Shown one piece after another: positions 6,062 to 12,969 of a stretch of 18,080 bases of DNA (its first letter is position 1; every line of letters begins with the position of its first letter). The notes below the pieces were generated by a model. It was given only the letters and a program-made list of their open reading frames with translations. It was not told the DNA's origin and searched no databases. Position numbers and translations under genes: made by a program. The stretch is from Prevotella sp. UBA1378 (GTDB lineage: Bacteria > Bacteroidota > Bacteroidia > Bacteroidales > Bacteroidaceae), in assembly GCA_002305505.1 (NCBI GenBank), contig DBRC01000061.1:22307-40386 (forward strand). Direction: 5' to 3'.

Positions 6062-6940
6062 CTACAGCCCCAGTGGGTTTATATTGCTGTATGCCTGCCT
6101 CACTTTCTGCTCTACCCCCTCGGCACTGTACTCCCCGCTTACATCGGCCAATTGCCCGGGATCCAGTTCCAGTACCTTTTGCATATCTTCCCCGGCCTGT
6201 TTGCTTTCACCGCGCTCGTAATGTATTTGCCCCCGTTCCTTAAAGGCGTCGGTGCAGAAAGGATTCACCTCTATCACCTTATTATAATATCCGATGGCGG
6301 CAGCGTCATCGCCCCTTGCATGCTCAATGCGCGCTTTCAGCAGCAACACATCCTCGTTATCGGAAAACACGGACAGCAAATGACTGGCATCCTCATCGGC
6401 ACTATCGGCATCACCCATCTTCAGCAGCGTCTTACCGCGCAACAGATACGCATCGCCGAAATCATCCCTCAGCGTTATAGCCTTGGTAAGCAATGCAATG
6501 GCATTTATCACTTCACCACACCCGATGTGCGCTTGTGCATACAGGTAGAGCGCATCCGGATTCTCTTTGTCCAGCTCCATCGCTTTCCCGCATGCCTGCA
6601 TCATCCTGCCGTAGTCTTCCATCAGGTAGGCCACCCGAGCCATTTGCATGAATATGGCCGCATTCTCAGGCTCGGCCGCGGCCAGCTTCCCCAACTGTTC
6701 CAAGGCAAGCGGCAGCTCGTTGTTGTGCATCAGGGCTGTAGCCAGGTAATCACGCACTTCCAAATCGTCTTTTATCTTCAGCGCCTCCTGGTAACACTTC
6801 ACGGCATACCCCCACTGCCCCATCTTGGCTGCTCTTACCCCGTCAAACTTGAACAGTTCAAAGTTCTTCGCCTCATCGGCCTGCCGTTTCTCTTCGGGTG
6901 TCTCTTCCTTGCCCCCGAACAACGCCTTAAAGAAATTCAT
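6062..6940 (-). CDS. Tetratricopeptide repeat protein
   Basis: A 292-residue, probably cytoplasmic protein made almost wholly of TPR helix pairs. There is no signal peptide; the N-terminus MNFFKALFGG is followed by a charged linker (KEETPEEKRQADEAK). TPR units are recognisable at about residues 30-57, 95-126, 129-160, 163-194, 197-227 and 230-261, with the typical A-x-x-x-Y / G-x-x-x-x-A / A-x-x-x-D-P spacing (for example DALYLYAQAHIGCGEVINAI and DAFKERGQIHYERGESKQAG). TPR arrays are protein-binding scaffolds; no catalytic domain is present, and partner and process cannot be named. It has its own consensus promoter and is followed by the promoter of the aromatic operon, so it is probably a single-gene unit. 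No convincing terminator was found behind it. Confidence 0.85.
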   Translation of the reverse strand: MNFFKALFGGKEETPEEKRQADEAKNFELFKFDGVRAAKMGQWGYAVKCYQEALKIKDDLEVRDYLATALMHNNELPLALEQLGKLAAAEPENAAIFMQMARVAYLMEDYGRMMQACGKAMELDKENPDALYLYAQAHIGCGEVINAIALLTKAITLRDDFGDAYLLRGKTLLKMGDADSADEDASHLLSVFSDNEDVLLLKARIEHARGDDAAAIGYYNKVIEVNPFCTDAFKERGQIHYERGESKQAGEDMQKVLELDPGQLADVSGEYSAEGVEQKVRQAYSNINPLGL

Positions 6941-6972
6941 ATCCGTAACATTTAATTTAAAAATTCGAACAG

Positions 6973-7003
6973 CAAAAATACGTTTTTTATTCTTAAACGC
7001 AAA
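6973..7003 (-). promoter_or_regulatory. Promoter of the TPR gene
   Basis: Minus-strand TATTTTTG (6973-6980) matches TAnnTTTG, and TTTG (7000-7003) matches the -33 box with a 19-base spacer. The -7 box ends 32 bases before the ATG at 6940. The -33 region adjoins the likely -33 region of the divergent ATPase gene. Confidence 0.7.
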
Positions 7004-7007
7004 ATTT

Positions 7008-7041
7008 TTTGCATGAAGAATTAAAATATTATGTAACTTTG
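7008..7041 (+). promoter_or_regulatory. Promoter of the P-type ATPase gene
   Basis: TAACTTTG (7034-7041) matches the -7 consensus; TTTG (7008-7011) lies 22 bases upstream, slightly longer than the usual 19-21. The ATG at 7076 follows 34 bases later. No metal-responsive operator could be identified by eye. Confidence 0.55.
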
Positions 7042-7075
7042 CTAACCGGAAAGATTAATATACGGATAATAACAA

Positions 7076-8983
7076 ATGGAAAAGAAAACATTAGCTGTAC
7101 TTGGAATGATGTGCACCGGATGCGCTGCGCATGTGGAGCGGAAACTGCAATCGCTCGACGGCGTGGGGGCGGCATCCGTCAACCTGCCTGCACGGACAGT
7201 ACTCATAGAATACGACAAACAAAGGGTTACGCCCGGACAAATGAAAGAGGAATTGAGCAAAATAGGCTACGACCTCGTGGTGGAAGAAGACCGCAACGTG
7301 GAAGCCATCGAGCGGCGGGCTTATGCCGCGCTGCGCAATAAGGTGGCGGCTTCGTGGCTGATTGCCGCCATTACGATGGCACTTTCGATGGGCTGGCTCC
7401 AGGTGGGCAGCATGGATACGGCCAACCAGACAATGCTGTTGCTGGCACTCGCCAACCTGATTTACTGCGGCAGGCAGTTTTATGACACTGCCTGGCGCCA
7501 ACTGATACACGGCTCGGCAAGTATGGACACACTGGTGGCTTTAAGTACGGGCATATCATTCCTTTTCAGCGTGTTCAACACCTTTTGGGGCGAACAGACA
7601 TGGGGTGCCCGCAACATTGAATGGCATACTTACTATGACGCCTCGGTAATGATTATCACCTTCGTGCTCACCGGCCGGTTGATAGAGGAACGGGCCAAGA
7701 ACGGTACGGCATCGGCCATCCGCGCACTGATGGGCATGGCTCCGAAAACGGCACACCTGGTAGATAGCGGCACTGTTGTCGACGTGCCTATCTCCGCCTT
7801 ACAGCCCGGCGACATCATTGAGGTGAAAGTTGGCGAGAAGATTCCCGTAGACGGAAGCGTCGTGTCGGGCGAACCGCGCATCGACGAGTCGATGATTTCG
7901 GGCGAGGCGCTCCCGGTAGTCAAGCGGAAAGGCGACAAGGTGCTCACAGGCACCATCACCCACGAAGGCACATTCAGGTTCAAGGCCGAAGAAGTGGGGC
8001 AAAAAACCGTATTGGCCAACATGATACGCATGGTACAGGCAGCCCAAGGCTCGAAAGCCCCGGTACAGCGGGTGACAGACAAGGCTGCAAGGATATTCGT
8101 GCCCGCAGTGGTGGGTATCTCCGTGCTTACGTTTCTCCTGTGGCTCTTCATCGGTGGTACGGCTCTGTTGCCCCGTGCCGTCCTTTCGGCTGTCTCGGTA
8201 CTGGTTATCTCCTGTCCGTGTGCCATGGGACTGGCCACACCTACGGCCCTGATGGTGGGCATAGGAAAGGCGGCGCAGAAGAACATCCTCATAAAAGACG
8301 CAAAGGCACTGGAAAGCATACGGAAAGTGAATGCCGTGGTGGTGGATAAGACCGGAACTATCACCTTCGCCCCGCATACGCCGGCCGCCGGCTCCCGGCC
8401 TTCATCCCCCGCCGCAGCCCCTGCACCTCCACAAGAAACCCTTAAGCCGCATGCACGCGAAGCGATGGAAGAACTGCAACAGATGGGAATAGAAATATAC
8501 ATGATGAGCGGCGACAAGGAGGAGCACGTGAGATACTGGGCCGGGCAAGCCGGTATAAAACACTATCAAAGTAAGGTGATGCCGCAAGACAAAGAAGACC
8601 TCGTACGGAAGCTGCAGCGCGAGGGCAGACACGTGGCCATGGTGGGCGACGGCATCAACGACAGCCAAGCCTTGGCTGCCGCTGACGTAAGCATCGCCAT
8701 GGGGAAAGGCACAGACATCGCCATGGAAGTAGCACAGGTAACGCTGATGGGCAACGACCTGCGGCGCATCCCCGATGCCATCCGCTTATCGCACAAAACC
8801 GTCGGCATGATACATCAGAACCTGTTTTGGGCATTTATATATAATGTGGTATGCATCCCACTGGCAGCAGGCGCACTGTACGGAGTGTCCGACTTCCAGA
8901 TAACGCCGATGTGGGCAAGCGCACTGATGGCGATGAGTTCGGTAAGCGTTGTGCTGAACTCTCTGAGGCTGCGCTTTGCCTGA
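7076..8983 (+). CDS. Copper-type P1B ATPase lacking a normal nucleotide-binding domain
   Basis: A 635-residue inner-membrane cation pump of the CopA type. Seen in order: an N-terminal heavy-metal-associated domain with GMMCTGC (10-16; Cys13, Cys16); hydrophobic segments near 92-110, 118-134, 152-170 and 188-204; an actuator domain with SGEALP (275-280); hydrophobic segments near 340-360 and 367-395, the latter with the transport motif Cys380-Pro-Cys382; DKTGTIT (424-430) with phosphorylated Asp424; GDGINDS (524-530); and two final segments with N581 and MSS (620-622). These motifs indicate Cu(I) or Ag(I) export. Oddity: between DKTGTIT and LKPHAREAMEEL (456 on) there are only about 25 residues, rich in Pro, Ala and Ser. 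The family's N-domain of roughly 110-130 residues, with the ATP-binding HP motif, is missing. The frame is intact on both sides. Transport activity is therefore uncertain. I have an unverified impression that short homologues exist in other Bacteroidetes. Confidence 0.85.
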   Translation: MEKKTLAVLGMMCTGCAAHVERKLQSLDGVGAASVNLPARTVLIEYDKQRVTPGQMKEELSKIGYDLVVEEDRNVEAIERRAYAALRNKVAASWLIAAITMALSMGWLQVGSMDTANQTMLLLALANLIYCGRQFYDTAWRQLIHGSASMDTLVALSTGISFLFSVFNTFWGEQTWGARNIEWHTYYDASVMIITFVLTGRLIEERAKNGTASAIRALMGMAPKTAHLVDSGTVVDVPISALQPGDIIEVKVGEKIPVDGSVVSGEPRIDESMISGEALPVVKRKGDKVLTGTITHEGTFRFKAEEVGQKTVLANMIRMVQAAQGSKAPVQRVTDKAARIFVPAVVGISVLTFLLWLFIGGTALLPRAVLSAVSVLVISCPCAMGLATPTALMVGIGKAAQKNILIKDAKALESIRKVNAVVVDKTGTITFAPHTPAAGSRPSSPAAAPAPPQETLKPHAREAMEELQQMGIEIYMMSGDKEEHVRYWAGQAGIKHYQSKVMPQDKEDLVRKLQREGRHVAMVGDGINDSQALAAADVSIAMGKGTDIAMEVAQVTLMGNDLRRIPDAIRLSHKTVGMIHQNLFWAFIYNVVCIPLAAGALYGVSDFQITPMWASALMAMSSVSVVLNSLRLRFA

Positions 8984-8994
8984 TGCCTTGGGAA

Positions 8995-9024
8995 CCGCCA
9001 CCTTAACGGCCGTTAAGGTGGCGG
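8995..9024. repeat. Perfect 30-base palindrome between convergent genes
   Basis: CCGCCACCTTAACGG (8995-9009) is followed directly by its exact reverse complement (9010-9024), with no spacer. It sits between the stop of the ATPase gene (8983, plus) and the stop of the peptidase gene (9062, minus). As RNA it would form a very stable hairpin from either strand, so a shared two-way terminator is likely, although no T tract follows on either side. Confidence 0.6.
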
Positions 9025-9061
9025 CAACAGGCACCGCCTGCGCACCATCCAGCACATGTTT

Positions 9062-10465
9062 TCACTCATCTGCCTGAAAGAGCGGGTCTTCGGGTGCTAC
9101 CATAATTGGCTTTTGATTGTAAGCCTTCAGTATATCCTCGGGCACATACTTCTTGTCGACCACCAAGCGGAACATGTATTCACGGAACCAGCGGTCGGTC
9201 ATGATCATACTGCCTTTTTGGCCCCATTCGCCTCCCCACGAGTTTTCCACTTTCCATTTCTTTGCTTTTCCGTCGGCATCCAGATCGACGGCCGAGAGCG
9301 TCATGGCATGCGTGGAACCGCTGTCGAAAGTGGCGATGCGCTGCGCCTTGTCCATGCCGAAAGTGGTGCCGAAGAGCGCGCCGTAATCGAAGTTTTCGGT
9401 ATCGGCATAGCCGCGTTTGCGGTCGAGCATCTTCCCCACATCGTACGAACTGTATAGCTTGCGCCCGTCTTTTATCGAAGCGATGGCCATTTTCTCGATG
9501 TCGTCCATCGGCAGGTTTACGTATTTCCAGTTGTGCCCGTCGTAGGTATGGCGGTCGTATTCCACCTCGTAAGTCTTGTAGTAAGGGCGGCGCGGGTCGT
9601 TCATCACCATGATAAACGTACCGTTGAGCGGTGCTCCCGCCACTTCCTTATAAAACTCCTGTGGGGTATAAGTTTTCGGGGGGCCTATTTGCTTTCCGTT
9701 TTTGTCTTTGAAGGCATAAGTGAACTGCTTTACCGGCTCGCCCAGTGTCAATGCAAGCATACGGTATACTTCGCCGAGCATGCGGGTCTTCTCTGTCCTG
9801 ACAGCTACAGGCTTCTTGCCGTCGGCCACCATTTGTCGCAGCTGCAAACCGAACTCGCGCAATTTCGAAGATACCAGCCGCGACATCCTTGAGGTATTTT
9901 CGCTCGAAAACGTTTCAGCCATCACAGCTTTCGGCACAAGCCCGTATTTCTCTGTCAGGTCGGCCACGCCGCAGAATGTGCCGCCGTCGCTGATGGGGTT
10001 TTTAAAGAAGAACTGCACACGCTGGTCGTCCATCGGTTTCTTTGCATTGTCCACTACGCCTTGCAGAAAGAGGTTGGCTTTTTCGAGCTGATCCCAAAAG
10101 AAGAGGTAGCCGTGGGAAAGCTCAATGCGGAGCGAATCGGTTTTCTGGGCGAAATTGCCACGCAACACATTGAATCCTGTGAACATCCAGCACCGCCCCG
10201 AACTTTGCTGGTCGGTAATCGTCTGGCTTTTGGTTTCATCGCTGAAATAGGTATCCAGCTCGCCGGCATTGGCACGGTTCATGGCCAGATTGTCTATAGA
10301 GTTACTCGCAATGGCATTCACTAACGCACGGTCTGCCGGCGAGCTTTTCTGCGACTGCTCTATCTCCCTTAGCATCTGTGCGGAGATACCGCCGTCGTTT
10401 GTTTGGGCTGCGGCCGGGAATGCGATAGCCATAGCCAGTGTCAATAAGGAAATTCTTTGGTTCAT
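9062..10465 (-). CDS. Secreted C1-family (bleomycin hydrolase / aminopeptidase C-like) cysteine peptidase
   Basis: A 467-residue papain-fold peptidase. Seen: an N-terminal signal peptide (MNQRISLLTLAMAIAFPAAA, cleavage near residue 20), then the bleomycin-hydrolase pattern: DQQSSGRCWMF (85-95) with the oxyanion Gln and catalytic Cys92, catalytic His386 in GSTHAMTL, and Asn408 in KWKVENSWGGEWG. A full catalytic triad is therefore present. Known PepC/bleomycin hydrolases are mostly cytosolic hexameric barrels acting as aminopeptidases, with the C-terminus reaching into the active site; this protein should act in the periplasm or be surface-attached, trimming peptides. It starts 18 bases after the Nudix stop on the same strand, so the two probably share a transcript. 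No separate promoter consensus was found in the short gap. Confidence 0.88.
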   Translation of the reverse strand: MNQRISLLTLAMAIAFPAAAQTNDGGISAQMLREIEQSQKSSPADRALVNAIASNSIDNLAMNRANAGELDTYFSDETKSQTITDQQSSGRCWMFTGFNVLRGNFAQKTDSLRIELSHGYLFFWDQLEKANLFLQGVVDNAKKPMDDQRVQFFFKNPISDGGTFCGVADLTEKYGLVPKAVMAETFSSENTSRMSRLVSSKLREFGLQLRQMVADGKKPVAVRTEKTRMLGEVYRMLALTLGEPVKQFTYAFKDKNGKQIGPPKTYTPQEFYKEVAGAPLNGTFIMVMNDPRRPYYKTYEVEYDRHTYDGHNWKYVNLPMDDIEKMAIASIKDGRKLYSSYDVGKMLDRKRGYADTENFDYGALFGTTFGMDKAQRIATFDSGSTHAMTLSAVDLDADGKAKKWKVENSWGGEWGQKGSMIMTDRWFREYMFRLVVDKKYVPEDILKAYNQKPIMVAPEDPLFQADE

Positions 10466-10483
10466 TGATGTATGGTATATTAT

Positions 10484-11020
10484 TTAAAACTTTTCTTCTG
10501 CAAAATAACGCCACAAAGGTGCAGCCATCAGTGCCTGCTTGATGTCGCCGCACTCAAGCATAGCCTTTACTTCTTCGTATGTAAACAGGCACACTTCTAT
10601 ATCCTCCGTCTCATCAAGATGCTGCCCGGCTATTTTCTCTACGCCTTCTGCCAAGAAGCAATGGGTAAGATTGTCCATCGTGCTCGGATTGGCCGAAAGC
10701 GTCATCAGCTTGCGCCACCGGCCCCCGCCATACCCCGTTTCTTCGAGCAACTCGCGGCGGGCAGCGGCCTCGGGTGCTTCCCCGTTCTCCGTCACACCGG
10801 CTGTAATCTCATAACAGGTTTGACCGAGGGCGTAACGGTACTGCCGCACAAAGACGAAGCGGCCGTCGACGGTAACGGCAATGACATTAATCCAATCGGG
10901 ATACTCCAATACGTAATACTCGTCGTTGACCACTCCTGTGGGTAATTTCACTGTATCGCACCGGGCCGTGAGCCATGGCCGCCGGATGATGTACTCGCTT
11001 TTCAGCGTCTCCCATTTCAT
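10484..11020 (-). CDS. Nudix hydrolase, ADP-ribose pyrophosphatase-like
   Basis: A 178-residue cytoplasmic hydrolase from the chosen start (MKWETLKSEYIIRRPWL). Seen: a complete Nudix box, GVTENGEAPEAAARRE followed by LLEETGY, matching GX5EX7REUXEEXGU. An N-terminal beta region (WINVIAVTVDGRFVFVRQYR) resembles ADP-ribose / nucleoside-diphosphate-sugar pyrophosphatases, which cleave ADP-ribose to AMP and ribose 5-phosphate; the substrate here is inferred. The frame is open up to a Met at 11066-11068, but that codon overlaps a promoter -7 box (11066-11073). The Met at 11018-11020 follows a purine-rich AAAGGGAAGGAT and begins at the family's usual N-terminus; 11036-11038 is the alternative. Likely first gene of a two-gene unit with the downstream peptidase; no functional link between them is evident. 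Confidence 0.85.
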   Translation of the reverse strand: MKWETLKSEYIIRRPWLTARCDTVKLPTGVVNDEYYVLEYPDWINVIAVTVDGRFVFVRQYRYALGQTCYEITAGVTENGEAPEAAARRELLEETGYGGGRWRKLMTLSANPSTMDNLTHCFLAEGVEKIAGQHLDETEDIEVCLFTYEEVKAMLECGDIKQALMAAPLWRYFAEEKF

Positions 11021-11065
11021 ATCCTTCCCTTTCGTCATAATGCGTTCTATCCAGAAATAAATGTT

Positions 11066-11073
11066 CAAAGTTA
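11066..11073 (-). promoter_or_regulatory. Promoter -7 box of the Nudix-peptidase unit
   Basis: Minus-strand TAACTTTG (11066-11073) matches TAnnTTTG and would start transcription about 40 bases before the Nudix ATG at 11020. No TTTG is seen at the usual -33 distance, so the promoter may be weak or activator-dependent. Confidence 0.5.
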
Positions 11074-11103
11074 GCCAATAATTTCTATATTCAGGATAGA
11101 AAT

Positions 11104-11133
11104 ACAGATAATTTTCGATTTTTTATTATCTGT
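11104..11133. repeat. 9-bp inverted repeat upstream of the Nudix promoter
   Basis: ACAGATAAT (11104-11112) and ATTATCTGT (11125-11133) form a perfect 9-bp inverted repeat around an AT-rich 12-base spacer, 31 bases upstream of the -7 box of the Nudix unit. It could be a regulator binding site or an AT-rich hairpin. No assignment is possible from sequence alone. Confidence 0.4.
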
Positions 11134-11168
11134 GCGGGATTTTAAAGCAACATGGGAGGAAAAGGGAT

Positions 11169-11209
11169 AAAAAACACTGTGCTGCAGTCATCACGACTCG
11201 CAGCACAGT
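11169..11209 (-). terminator. Intrinsic terminator of the GH28 gene
   Basis: On the minus strand ACTGTGCTGC (11200-11209) pairs perfectly with GCAGCACAGT (11176-11185). The loop can extend the stem by AGTC/GACT, and one base after the hairpin come six T's (11174-11169). It lies 72 bases after the GH28 stop codon and separates that gene from the Nudix unit. Confidence 0.85.
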
Positions 11210-11281
11210 TTCCAATTAAAGGTCCTCATTTGTTTAGTGTTATTCCTTACTTGTTCCCAGTACGAATACTATTAATGTGTA

Positions 11282-12751
11282 TCACTGGATTTGAATGTTC
11301 TCCGAACGTTGTGCCTTGATGCGCTCCACACCTTGCTCCACGGGAGCCTTGAGGTCGGAGATGAACGCGTTCTTCACGTCATCGAGCACCACGGCCGGCC
11401 GATAATCGGGCTTCGCCGTACGGAACGTTACATGGTTCGCGTCGAGGCCGTCGACGTGGCGGGCGAACAGTCCGTAGGCCGGTGTGGGGCCTGCAAACTT
11501 AGGTTCGGGATAGTGGGTGCCCTGTTCCCGGTATTCGCGGTCGCCCCACTGCTTTGCTCCCCCGCCCCGGTACTGTATCCTGATATTGTTCAGGGCAATG
11601 TTCCGCAGCGGCACGCCCGGCATTCCGGTAATGATGATGCCGGCCAGCGAGTCGACATCGGTAGCGATGAGGTTGCTGATTTGTATATCGGCTCCCGCCG
11701 ACGGGCGGGCCACCTCCTTCGGCCCGCGGTTGCGGCAGCCGGTAGTGATGTATATGGGATAATGGTGCACGTGGCTCATCGTGATGTTATCCACCACGAT
11801 ATTTTCCATTACTCCTTGGTCTACCTCCTCGAAAGCCAGTCCGCTGCTGTACATGAAAGTGCAGTTGGCCAGCGCGATATTGCGGTATCCGCCATTCGAC
11901 TCCGTGCCCAGTTTGAACCGCCCGCACACCCAGTTTACTGTTTCGGGTATATACGTGCCGTCGAGCAGCGTACCCAACTTATAGCCCGTTATCACGCAAT
12001 TACTGATGGCGATATGCTCGCATGCCACCGGTTTGTTCAATGCATAAGAGCTTTTCAACACCAAGGCATCATCGCTCGGAGTGTTGATTTTACAGTTGGT
12101 CACGGTCATGTATTTGCAGCAGTCGATATCAATGCCGTCGCGGTTAGTGTCTATCACTACATTGTCGATATTCACCAAGTCGCAACCCGTGGTGATGATG
12201 GCGAAATGCCCGCCACGGTAGATGGTGACATCGCGGATAAGCACATTGCGGCAGTTCTTCATGGCTATGGCCTTGTCGCCCGTGCCGATACTGCCGCCCG
12301 AGAGGTTCCCGCCTTTTTCCGTATCCTCCTTCGTCAGCCCTTTCCCGTCTATCATCCCGCGCCCCGTAACCGACACGTTGCGCTCGCCTACGGCATATAT
12401 CAAACTGTTATGGAAATAGGTATGACCTCCGTCCTGATACTCGGGAAACCCGAACACCTCCGATTCGTCGTATGCCTTCATCGACGGGGGCGCGGCCAGG
12501 ATGGTTGCCCCGGCCATGAGGTGCAGCTCGATGTTGCTCTTCAGGCGGATGCTGCCGCACAGGTATTTGCCGGGCGGCACCACCACCTTGCCGCCGCCGG
12601 CAGCTGCCGCCACCGCTATCGCCTGATTTACGGCCGTATGGTCGAGCGTTTTCCCGTCGCCTCGCGCGCCATGGTCTTTAATGTTGTATGTACCCGACGC
12701 AAAGGCACGAAGCACCAGCATACAGGTGCATATAAACAGTAGTCTTTTCAT
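11282..12751 (-). CDS. Secreted glycoside hydrolase family 28 (polygalacturonase-type) enzyme
   Basis: A 489-residue exported right-handed beta-helix enzyme. Seen: a signal peptide (MKRLLFICTCMLVLRAFA, cleavage near 18); the N-terminal pectate-lyase-like opening YNIKDHGARGDGKTLDHTAV with VVVPPGKYLCGSI; then GH28 core motifs: NRDGID (203-208), TPSDDALVLKSSYAL (224-238) carrying the acidic pair Asp227-Asp228, GTLLDGTY (260-267) and GRFKLGTESNGG (277-288). Family 28 hydrolyses galacturonan or rhamnogalacturonan backbones with inversion; the acids in NxD and DD are the expected catalytic set. The GHG motif of classical polygalacturonases is not evident; GTLLDGTY followed by RFKLGTES is a variant I associate with Bacteroidetes GH28 proteins, so exact pectin substrate is open. 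The start at 12749-12751 gives a proper signal peptide; an upstream in-frame Met (12784) would spoil it. Divergent from an HTCS regulator, which probably controls it. Confidence 0.9.
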   Translation of the reverse strand: MKRLLFICTCMLVLRAFASGTYNIKDHGARGDGKTLDHTAVNQAIAVAAAAGGGKVVVPPGKYLCGSIRLKSNIELHLMAGATILAAPPSMKAYDESEVFGFPEYQDGGHTYFHNSLIYAVGERNVSVTGRGMIDGKGLTKEDTEKGGNLSGGSIGTGDKAIAMKNCRNVLIRDVTIYRGGHFAIITTGCDLVNIDNVVIDTNRDGIDIDCCKYMTVTNCKINTPSDDALVLKSSYALNKPVACEHIAISNCVITGYKLGTLLDGTYIPETVNWVCGRFKLGTESNGGYRNIALANCTFMYSSGLAFEEVDQGVMENIVVDNITMSHVHHYPIYITTGCRNRGPKEVARPSAGADIQISNLIATDVDSLAGIIITGMPGVPLRNIALNNIRIQYRGGGAKQWGDREYREQGTHYPEPKFAGPTPAYGLFARHVDGLDANHVTFRTAKPDYRPAVVLDDVKNAFISDLKAPVEQGVERIKAQRSENIQIQ

Positions 12752-12823
12752 TTGCTTTATTGTTTCAGCTGCAAAGAAACGCATATTCTGCAGAACAGAA
12801 ACAGGACAATCGTACGCTTTTCG

Positions 12824-12843
12824 GGAAATTTGTACATATTTCC
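12824..12843. promoter_or_regulatory. Near-palindrome in the GH28-HTCS divergent intergenic region
   Basis: GGAAAT (12824-12829) and ATTTCC (12838-12843) flank a central GTAC (12832-12835), giving a 20-base near-perfect dyad. A second small palindrome, TTCTGCAGAA, lies at 12786-12795. Both are in the 218-base gap between two divergent genes, where a regulator would bind. HTCS AraC-type domains more often bind direct repeats, so this may be the site of another factor or chance. Confidence 0.35.
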
Positions 12844-12867
12844 GCGCCTATTCTCAAGATTATTACT

Positions 12868-12875
12868 TATCTTTG
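12868..12875 (+). promoter_or_regulatory. Promoter -7 box of the HTCS gene
   Basis: TATCTTTG (12868-12875) matches TAnnTTTG and would give a leader of about 90 bases before the ATG at 12970. No TTTG lies at the -33 distance. Two overlapping short inverted repeats near the start site (CTTATC/GATAAG, CACAG/CTGTG at 12876-12890) were noted but not interpreted. Confidence 0.5.
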
Positions 12876-12969
12876 CCACAGATAAGCTGTGCCTGGGCAT
12901 TTTGAAAGCAAACTTTCATGCCGCCCGCTTGCATTATCTTACAATCTAAAACAAAAACGGCTACTCATC

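Noticed and set aside
5844..6221. 125-residue plus-strand open frame over the pheA leader
   Set aside because: It is antisense to the leader peptide, the promoter and the TPR gene end, has low-complexity composition and no recognisable domain; the minus-strand attenuator explains the region.
11291..12742. 483-residue plus-strand open frame
   Set aside because: Antisense shadow of the GH28 gene; no motif, no promoter or ribosome-binding site.
12889..12969. N-terminal extension of the HTCS frame to 12889
   Set aside because: The extension has no signal-like character and sits directly behind the -7 box; starting at 12970 yields a clean signal peptide.
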